From Candidatus Endonucleibacter bathymodioli (GTDB lineage Bacteria; Pseudomonadota; Gammaproteobacteria; Pseudomonadales; Endozoicomonadaceae), in assembly GCA_030674915.1 (NCBI GenBank), contig JASXSV010000047.1, forward strand, positions 1-6,770: a stretch of DNA of 6,770 nucleotides, in the 5' to 3' direction. Of this stretch, positions 1 through 5,018 are shown piece after piece; position 1 is the first letter of the stretch; each line of letters begins with the position of its first letter. A program made the position numbers and the translations under genes. The notes beneath the pieces are model-generated. The model was not told where the DNA came from. It worked only from the letters and a program-made list of their open reading frames with translations, and did no database searches.

Positions 1-49
1 GCGTTTTTTGGCTGCGTAACTGAGTGACGCAAAACTTTGTTGTTTCATT

Positions 50-303
50 TGTGATATTTAGTGATGTTGGTTACATCTATTTGAAAGGATGTAGCCATGA
101 AGATGTACATAAGAATCAGTTTAACACCTCTGTTCGTAAATAGATTTGGTAGCACTATGGGAAACTGGACAGCCGTGACTCTTGCGCGGGAGTTCAGGGT
201 ATCACGTCCAGCTATTAGCAAGGTGATCGATCGGCACGAAAGCAGGAGCTCTCTCCACGAAAGTCCACGAATATGCGCTTCTTGGCCCCTCAAAATTTGG
301 CAT
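50..303 (+). pseudogene. IS481-type transposase, 5' fragment, copy A
   Basis: This is the left end and N-terminus of an IS481-like transposase. The element appears to begin at TGTGATATTTAGTG (from 50), the same string that opens copy B at 6257. AAAGGA at 84-89 lies 7 nt before ATG 97, a good ribosome binding site. The frame starts MKMYIRISLTPL and contains a helix-turn-helix stretch, LAREFRVSRPAISKVIDR, typical of the DNA-binding N-terminus of this family. After VIDR (about 234) a frame change is needed to continue as ARKQELSPRKSTN, the segment that follows in copy B. Similarity to copy B stops at about 303 (AATTTGGCAT), where an unrelated minus-strand transposase begins. The catalytic domain is absent, so this fragment is inactive. 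The family call rests on recalled motifs; homology to copy B is visible directly. Confidence 0.72.
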
Positions 304-717
304 GAAACATCCATCAGCATGCCTTATTTTACCAGCACACCAGCATCACTCAGCCAGTCATTAACTTCGTTGAAAATCTTGCGTACCAAATCATGGCGCT
401 CTAACAAGTGACGGAAGTTCATTATCGTGGTGTGACCAGGGATAGTCCCATTCAGTGATAGACCAACAAACACGCGCATGGACTGGATATCGCGCAAGGC
501 ATTTTCCACCGCGTGATCACTCATACGGCACTACTGCTGTATACAGTGAGTACGCAGCATCGCCATTTATGGATAAGGTCGGCGATCACCATGTCTGAGG
601 TAATATAGCTCGATAACTGATGCCATACGTTTCCATCCTTTCAAGAAACTTCGCTTTATAGGCTTGGCGACGTTTGTTTTGGTATCATCTGTCGGAGAAA
701 CTGCGCTGGTGCTCCAT
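304..717 (-). pseudogene. IS5-group transposase, N-terminal half, decayed
   Basis: Read on the minus strand from ATG at 717, the sequence gives MEHQRSFSDR, a stop, then NKRRQAYKAKFLERMETYG. After a frame change come HGDRRPYP and, following two more stops, the best-preserved block at 524-327: MSDHAVENALRDIQSMRVF, then TIPGHTTIMNFRHLLERHD and VNDWLSDAGVLVK. These match the N-terminal region (DUF772-like) of IS5-group transposases, whose usual text here is a MEPQ.SFSD start, RRPYPLSTMLRIHFMQQW, SDPAMEDALYEI and TTIMNFRHLLE. A stop at 326-324 is followed by GMLMDV, which resembles the GTLVDA of the first catalytic Asp, and the match ends there. The rest of the catalytic domain is missing. The fragment is joined to copy A of the IS481-type element, probably by deletion. 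The right end of the element, beyond 717, could not be located. Confidence 0.8.
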
Positions 718-830
718 GGTCCATCTCATCAAAGAGAATGACAGTGATTATCTCATTACGAGGACATAATCGCATGTTCCATAATAATACTGATTATTTC
801 CTATTGCTTTACATATAGAGGTGAAAATCA
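718..830. other. Short spacer upstream of the dead zinc-finger gene
   Basis: No gene is visible here. It should include the unlocated outer end of the minus-strand IS5-group remnant. The last 45 bases (about 786-830) resemble the sequence before the intact paralogue (about 4920-4961): both have AATAC, then a GATT-ATTTTC-CTATTG stretch, then ATAGAGGT about 8 nt before the ancestral start position. AGAGGTG at 817-822 is a plausible ribosome binding site for ATG 831. Confidence 0.5.
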
Positions 831-983
831 ATGATATTGAAATTATTGTATATTCCAAAATTATATACATATAGATTAAATATTTTAGCTCTCGCTAAGG
901 GTATATTATTTTCTTATTGTTTGTTAACCTCCATGTACATTAAATCTGTGTTAGATAACAATAATCCTAAAAGGATAGATCAA

Positions 984-1007
984 GAGAAAGAGAAAGAGAA
1001 AGAGAAA
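984..1007 (+). repeat. GAGAAA hexanucleotide repeat, four units
   Basis: Four perfect tandem GAGAAA units encode an alternating Glu-Lys run (EKEKEKEK) in the N-terminal domain of the dead zinc-finger gene. The intact paralogue has only EKEK at the matching place. In-frame hexamer expansion by slippage is the simple explanation; it adds residues without a frameshift. Confidence 0.85.
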
Positions 1008-1469
1008 TGGGTTTTTATGATTATACCTCAGAGTCTTGTACTTGCGCATACCAAATATACTTATTATATAGCTATGATTGATAAAGAAATAGCATCAAAT
1101 GAAAGTCTAAAGCACGACACTGACAATATATTACTTGCCATGTTGCCAGATAATAATATTGAGGGAGTTCCATCCGTAAATAATTACACAAGTCCTCCAT
1201 TAAACAGCATGGATAATATTTAGCAGTAGATGCTGATAGTTTTTTGCATGCTTTCAATTCAAAACTGAAATCCTACACATGGGCCTTTATAGTTACTACA
1301 TGAATCTTCACATGTATTTACACACAAATTCCTAAGCATAACTGAACAAAATAGATTATATCTTGGTAAAACATAGACACGCAAAAAGACTTTACAACAC
1401 ACCCAGGCTCTTCGTATCAGCCACTAACTTAAACCATAAAATTATTATCTTGGATGATATGGAAGCTCT

Positions 1470-2100
1470 GTTGAAATAATAAGAGGTTGAGAGGTTGCTG
1501 TCCTCAATCTACCCCTCTAACACAGGTCAGCCCAGCTACCCTTAGCTGACTTTTGACCCTATTTCTTCGTGATATCTCTTATTCGATGCGCAGCTGACTG
1601 AGTGTTTATATATTCCCTATTCCCCATGAAGGTATGAGTTTATTGACTGATTTCCACCTTCAATGGTAACGAGCATAGAGACCTTATGTTTCCCAAATTT
1701 TGTCACCTTGAATACAGTGGAGAAGCCCCCTAAACCTACCCACCCTTGGGACAGTGCCGAACACGACTGGTAGAGCATCATCTTTGGGATCAATTATTTG
1801 CGGACATTAATCTTAGGCTGAAAGCCACAAACATCCTACTTAGTGAAAGGTAGCATTAATATCATTGATGCCAAACCAATAGACGCGGCGCAATCAGATT
1901 CTGACAAGGACAAAGACGGAAATCCGACAAAAGACCATAAAATAATTTACTAGATACTCGCAATAACCAGCACACTTGACGATCTATACCAACTCCATAT
2001 GCAGGGGACATAAAACCTAAAACCATTTATTTTCAAAGGATATCTAGTATTAGCTAACAACCACATAAGGCAACCTGCACAGTTTTTACCCCAAAATAGC
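1470..2100. other. Foreign insert of unclear origin within the dead zinc-finger gene
   Basis: The intact paralogue has roughly 200 nt between the end of its N-terminal domain and the first finger, whereas here the gap is several hundred nt longer. The excess contains an IS5-type transposase scrap (about 1752-1936). The remainder (1470-1750 and 1940-2100) shows no recognisable gene in any frame, only short open stretches on both strands. CAGCTA-CCCT-TAGCTG at 1533-1548 is a perfect 6-bp stem hairpin, and an alternative GTCAGC/GCTGAC pairing (1526-1531 with 1545-1550) overlaps it. No IS ends were found for this insert. AGAGACCTTA near 1675 is slightly reminiscent of the IS5-type end at 2458, but the match stops too early to be convincing. 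Confidence 0.5.
1752..1936 (+). pseudogene. IS5-type transposase fragment (second, distinct element)
   Basis: Two adjoining frames read CRTRLVEHHLWDQLFADIN, continuing to LLSE, then (after a frame change near 1849) SINIIDAKPIDAAQSDSDKD and GNPTKD. This corresponds to the stretch of IS5-family transposases that contains FRNRLVEHQLW and the first catalytic Asp motif, IDATPIEAAQSGSGKGKDG. The Asp of IIDA is preserved, but sequence on both sides is no longer recognisable. The text differs from the IS5-type element at 2458 (IVDASVIEAKQ), so it comes from a different element. It lies inside the dead zinc-finger gene between its N-terminal and finger regions, so an element probably inserted there and was later mostly lost. 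Confidence 0.72.
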
Positions 2101-2452
2101 TTACGGTTGTTGTGCATGAAAAAAGTCATCTCATTAGCCGAAAATATAAAGACTCATCTTCCTCTGCGCCCGAACCACCATCATTTCACAGATTATACTG
2201 ACATAACCAACTGTAACCATGGCTCCAAAAAGTCTACTATCGGATGGCATCAATCGTTTGGCAAGATGCCTCAATTCCCATTGTTGGAGTGTATCGACAA
2301 GAAAGAGCTATAAACGCGATAACTGTGGTACGTAATCTAGTGAAATAAGCAATTTAATACAATCTATGTCCATCCATACAAATGAAAGGCCGCATAAATG
2401 CGACTGAAATGAGTGCGCCACGGCATTTATTAAAAATGTAATCTGAACACAC

Positions 2453-2457
2453 ATAAT
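2453..2457. repeat. Candidate target-site duplication ATAAT, left copy
   Basis: ATAAT immediately precedes the left end of the IS5-type element, and the same five bases follow its right end at 4783-4787. Dropping one copy restores a zinc-finger frame (THIITIHSKEKTY), which supports a genuine insertion duplication. The local AT richness leaves some doubt about its exact length. Confidence 0.65.
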
Positions 2458-2472
2458 GAGACCTTTGCACGA
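2458..2472 (+). repeat. Left terminal inverted repeat of the IS5-family element
   Basis: GAGACCTTTGCACGA, exactly complementary in inverse to 4768-4782. Beyond these 15 bases the two ends keep only partial similarity. Confidence 0.9.
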
Positions 2473-2519
2473 ATCTCGCTAAATAACTGAAAATCAGGTT
2501 AATAAGCCTTGCACAATCA

Positions 2520-3572
2520 ATGCCTTTCGGTGAAATTATGGCTTGGAAAAATCTGAAACAACGCAGTCTAGCAGATTCAATGCTGATTGATCACGATGCA
2601 GTGAAAGAACTCGACTCTGTCCATGAACTCATTGATTGGGATCGCTTAGAGCATCATCTGAAAGATATACATTCAAGTTCTCGAGGCGAAAAGGGCATGG
2701 CCCTCCACTGATGATGTTTAAGGCACTCTGCTGCTGCAAAGTTGGTATAAATTAAGCGATTAGGCCCTAGAGAAACAGCTTGCTCGCGATCTTTTATTTC
2801 GTCGATTTATTGCGCTCGACATTTCAGAGTCAGTGCCGGACCACAGTACTTTTTGGCGATTTAGACAGAAGCTCGATAAGTTGTTGCTTATGGATAAGTT
2901 GCTTTCAAGAAATCAAATTCCCGCTTATAGATAAAGGTCTTTATATTAAATCTGGAGGTATCAGTATTGTTGATGCTAGCGTAATTGAGGCTAAACAGTG
3001 TCGCCCAAATAAGGATAAAGACAAGCACTCAACACAGGATCCTGACGCGAAGTGGAACGTGAAAGCAGGTTCTGACGGGAAGAGTAAAAGTACCTACGGC
3101 TATAAAGCGCACATAAATGTCGATGAGGATGGGTTGATAAAATCGATCGGTTACACAGCAGGAAATATTCAGATTCAAATTGTTTTCACTCACTGAGCTA
3201 TTAGATGGTGAAGAGTCTGTCTGTTTTATTTATGCGGATAGTGCTTATTCCAGCAAGAAGCACAGTGAATGGCTGGATGATAGAAATATTGATAACAGAA
3301 TAATAAGACGTGCTTATCGAAATAAACCATTAACAGAACATGATAAGTGCTTTAATTAAAAAAAAACCGTTTACATTCTGGCGTGCGCTGCACTGTGGAG
3401 CGAGTATTTGGCGTTTTGAAATTACACTACGGCATGGCGAAAGCTCGTTATCTTGGCTTAAGCCGAAATCGCACACGTTTTGGAAATAATGTGTGTGGCG
3501 CACAATATTAAAACGAGGTTTTTATCGATTCAGCAGGGCAAGTTGCGTCTGAAAATCGAAAATGAAGGGTGA
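2520..3572 (+). pseudogene. IS5-family DDE transposase, frameshifted
   Basis: A nearly full-length transposase that can be read only by switching frames. The N-terminus reads WKNLKQRSLADSMLIDHDAV then VHELIDWDRLEHHLKDIHSS. After shifts at about 2695-2735 it continues LLQSWYKLSD, a stop, LEKQLARDLLFRRFIALD and ISESVPDHSTFWRFRQKLDK. A further shift gives DKGLYIKSGGISIVDASVIE with the first catalytic Asp (codon 2972-2974), then TYGYKAHINVDEDGLIKSI. Near 3180 the frame moves again to YADSAYSSKKHSEW (second Asp, 3237-3239), RRAYRNKPLTEHDK, and CTVERVFGVLK (Glu, 3398-3400), ending CVAHNIK and a stop at 3570. All three DDE residues and the YADSAY and THG-type landmarks of the DDE_Tnp_1 fold are still visible, so decay is fairly recent. 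ATG 2538 is as likely a start as ATG 2520. Confidence 0.88.
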
Positions 3573-3618
3573 AATGGCTCGAATGGCGCATATTCGAACT
3601 GTAATTGTGTTTTTTTTA

Positions 3619-3621
3619 AGG
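3619..3621. repeat. Target-site duplication AGG of the IS30 insertion, left copy
   Basis: AGG abuts the left inverted repeat at 3622, and the same AGG follows the right inverted repeat at 4712-4714. A 2-3 bp duplication is what IS30-family elements make. Three bases alone prove little, but they fall exactly at both repeat ends. Confidence 0.65.
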
Positions 3622-3646
3622 CGCGGATTTCAGTCATAAGTGCGCC
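3622..3646 (+). repeat. Left terminal inverted repeat of the IS30-family element
   Basis: Core CGCGGATTT then AGTCATAAGTGC, with a final CC. Pairs with the reverse complement of 4687-4711 with two mismatches. Confidence 0.88.
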
Positions 3647-3714
3647 ATATTGAAAAAGTTGAGCCAGAGGGTACACACTCACGGTTTCTACCAAAAACCA
3701 ATGTGAGACCACTT

Positions 3715-4679
3715 ATGAATAAGCGTTTATACCCACCTGACTCAAGAAGAAAGATACCAGATTTGGTCAGAGAAAAAAGCAGGAGTTTTCAAATGAAATT
3801 ATCGCCCAAGACTTTAAGGCGTGATTTGAGTACCGTTAAAAGAGAGTTGGCTAGAAATACAGGGGCTAGAGGTTATCGCCCGAAGCAAGCACATAATTTT
3901 GCGCAGGAACGTCATCAACAGAAACCAAAAGCGACCAAGATGGTAGCTGAACTGAAAGATAAAATTACTGACAGACTAAGTAAGCAGTGGAGCCCTGAGC
4001 AAATACAAGGACGCCCTTAAACGAGATAATCAACCTTCTGTATGTCCCTCTACGATTTACCAGTTTATTCGAGAGGACAAAGCTGGGGGTGGTTGCTTGT
4101 ATCAACATCTTCGGCACAAGAAGTATAAGCAAAGAACAAGAAAGCCCGATGCACGAGGCCAGATCCGAAACCGTGTTAGCATTGATGATCGACCTGGAAT
4201 TGTGGATCAAAAAATACGTTTAGGCGATTGGGAGCAGCAGACACTGTAATTGGCAAAAGACACAAGGGTGTACTGGTTACATTAACGGAAAGAGTGAGTA
4301 AATTAAATTTGGTAAAACGTGTTCCTCAAAGCACGCTGACGTGGTGACGAAAGCAATTATAACGATGCTCAAGCCTTACCAATCAGACTTACTCACGATC
4401 ACATTTGATAACGGAAAGGAGTTCGCCTTTCATGAAAAAATCAAGAAAAAGCTTAACGTAGATACCTATTTTGCTCACCCTTACTCCTCGTGGGAACGAG
4501 GTTTGAATGAAAATCATAATGGTTTGATAAGACAATATTTGCCCAAAAGCCAATCTTTGGATAATGTCACTGACAAAGAAATTTTAGATATACAAAACCG
4601 ACTAAACCAAAGACCAAGAAAACTGTTAGACTTTAAAACACCTGATGAGATTTATAGTGAAATGGCGTTAGCTGCATAA
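3715..4679 (+). pseudogene. IS30-family transposase, frameshifted
   Basis: The N-terminal helix-turn-helix region is split over three frames: THLTQEERYQIWSEKKAG, SNEIIAQDFKA and STVKRELARNTGARGYRPKQ. One frame then runs to WSPEQIQGRP and stops at 4018. It resumes as VCPSTIYQFIREDKAGGGC, YQHLRHKKYKQRTRK and RPGIVDQKIRLGDWE, with the first catalytic Asp at 4226-4228. An apparent extra dinucleotide near 4234 shifts the frame to DTVIGKRHKGVLVTLTERVS. Another shift near 4330 leads into an open tail from 4341: ITFDNGKEFAFHEKI (second Asp, 4407-4409), YFAHPYSSWERGLNENHNG with catalytic Glu at 4509-4511 (33 residues after the Asp), NRLNQRPRKLL, and a stop at 4677. Complete in layout with every landmark of the family, but inactive as written. 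Confidence 0.9.
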
Positions 4680-4686
4680 ATTTTAA

Positions 4687-4711
4687 GGGGCACTTATGAC
4701 TAAAATCCGCG
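4687..4711 (-). repeat. Right terminal inverted repeat of the IS30-family element
   Basis: Begins 7 nt after the transposase stop. It matches the left repeat in inverse orientation at 23 of 25 positions and is followed at once by AGG (4712-4714). Confidence 0.88.
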
Positions 4712-4767
4712 AGGCTTTATCCTCAAAAAAATACAATTTAATTAATAGTGGGGCTTATGCAGCGTTA

Positions 4768-4782
4768 TCGTGCAAAGGTCTC
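4768..4782 (-). repeat. Right terminal inverted repeat of the IS5-family element
   Basis: TCGTGCAAAGGTCTC is the exact reverse complement of the left end at 2458-2472. ATAAT (4783-4787) follows and repeats the five bases in front of the left end. Confidence 0.9.
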
Positions 4783-4787
4783 ATAAT

Positions 4788-4932
4788 AACAATACATAGC
4801 AAGGAAAAGACTTATAATACAGTACGCGGACTGAGACTTTCTCGAAATCATTATTTCAAAAAACGTATGTGCGACACCCATAAAGGAGAAAACTATTGCA
4901 GTTGTCATTTAATTCAAGAAGAATACAGATGA
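4788..4932 (+). pseudogene. C2H2 zinc-finger protein, decayed paralogue, 3' portion
   Basis: This is the displaced end of the gene that starts at 831. Joining CACATAAT before the IS5-family element to the sequence after it reads THIITIHSKEKTY: the His pair of one finger followed by the inter-finger linker. The intact paralogue has HSKEELTY at its last linker. The final finger reads GLRLSRNHYFKKRMCDTHKG; its Cys pair and first His are degenerate (an Arg sits where the second Cys is expected and KKR replaces KKH), while the last His remains. A stop at 4930 ends the frame 35 nt before the intact gene. The long open frame covering 4696-4932 is an accident that fuses IS30 and IS5 ends to this tail. 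Confidence 0.75.
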
Positions 4933-4947
4933 TTTTCTATTGAAAAT

Positions 4948-5018
4948 AGAGGTAAAAACTAATACTATTGGGATTCTTGCGTATTTCACATTTAGATACA
5001 TTAAAGGTTTTAACTATG
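4948..5018 (+). promoter_or_regulatory. Competing translation start signals of the intact zinc-finger gene
   Basis: AGAGGT (4948-4953) stands 8 nt before ATA 4962, the codon that aligns with the ATG 831 of the dead paralogue, so the ancestral ATG has become ATA. TTG 4968 lies two codons further on, 14 nt from AGAGGT, which is long. AAAGG (5003-5007) lies 8 nt before ATG 5016, a well-spaced pair. TTG was chosen because the residues before Met 5016 (MGFLRISHLDTLKVLT) supply the basic region of a leader, and the paralogue also has a basic leader there. By Shine-Dalgarno spacing alone ATG 5016 would win. No convincing promoter was found. Confidence 0.5.

Larger units (their letters stand above)
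831..2457 (+). pseudogene. C2H2 zinc-finger protein, decayed paralogue, 5' portion
   Basis: A dead tandem copy of the gene at 4968-6158. ATG 831 has AGAGGTG 8 nt upstream. The first 130 codons stay open and align with the paralogue: GILFSYCLLTS vs GILFSCFLLTS, EKEKWVFMIIP vs EKWGFMFVP, YYIAMIDKEI vs CYIALIDKKI, and DNNIEGVPSVNN vs DNIEEVPNINN. After the stop at 1221 other frames continue the match (YLAVDADSF vs YLFAAKANTF, TWAFIVTT vs SAFVVILT, RLYNTPRLFVS vs RLDILTRLFSS) to about 1440-1460. Foreign sequence then intervenes to about 2100. Degenerate fingers reappear: a possible one near 2120-2175 (ISLAENIKTHLPLRP) and a clearer one at about 2309-2380, YKRDNCGT...SNLIQSMSIHTNERP, where one Cys reads Arg and one His reads Ser. 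The next finger starts at KCD.NEC and is broken at 2457 by an IS5-type insertion. It carries several stops and frameshifts, so it is not functional. Confidence 0.83.
3622..4711 (+). mobile_element. IS30-family insertion sequence nested in the IS5-family element
   Basis: A 1090-bp element bounded by 25-bp terminal inverted repeats (3622-3646 and 4687-4711; 23 of 25 positions pair) and flanked by AGG direct repeats. It holds one plus-strand IS30-type transposase with several frameshifts. Size, repeat length, duplication length and protein motifs all agree with the IS30 family. It lies about 50 bp past the end of the IS5-family transposase frame, so it interrupted the noncoding tail of that element and need not have inactivated its transposase. 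It is the youngest identifiable layer of the stack by nesting, yet it is also frameshifted. Confidence 0.9.
2458..4782 (+). mobile_element. IS5-family element interrupted by an IS30-family element
   Basis: The element is delimited by a perfect 15-bp terminal inverted repeat, GAGACCTTTGCACGA (2458-2472) and its reverse complement (4768-4782), flanked by direct ATAAT repeats. Without the nested IS30 copy (1090 bp plus a 3-bp duplication) it is about 1232 bp, normal for an IS5-family element. It carries one plus-strand transposase, now full of frameshifts. Its right tail resumes at 4715 after the IS30 insertion and is noncoding. It sits in the third readable finger of the dead zinc-finger gene. 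Boundaries and nesting are seen directly; the family call comes from the DDE transposase motifs. Confidence 0.88.

Noticed and set aside
1..49. Possible inverted repeat or element end at the left edge
   Set aside because: Only a 4-bp GCGT/ACGC pairing is visible, too little to support any feature.
97..411. Open frame of 104 codons starting as an IS481-type transposase
   Set aside because: After about 234 it is out of the transposase frame, and from about 304 it runs antisense through an IS5-group remnant, so it is a chance chimera.
1526..1550. Hairpin as a tRNA or regulatory RNA
   Set aside because: Only a single short stem with a 4-nt loop is present; there is no cloverleaf, no T-run and no adjacent gene that it could control.
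3640..4020. Single-frame reading of the IS30 N-terminus from ATG 3640
   Set aside because: The ATG lies in the left inverted repeat, and the first codons do not match the family until STVKREL; the transposase more likely began at ATG 3715 before frameshifts.
4696..4932. Open frame of 78 codons between the IS30 transposase and the intact gene
   Set aside because: It starts inside the IS30 inverted repeat, crosses the IS5 tail and inverted repeat, and only its last part is zinc-finger remnant; it is a by-product of nesting.
4931..4961. Possible hairpin terminator between the paralogues (ATTTTC-TATT-GAAAAT)
   Set aside because: The stem is short and AT-only apart from one C-G pair, has no following T-run, and overlaps the ribosome binding region of the next gene.
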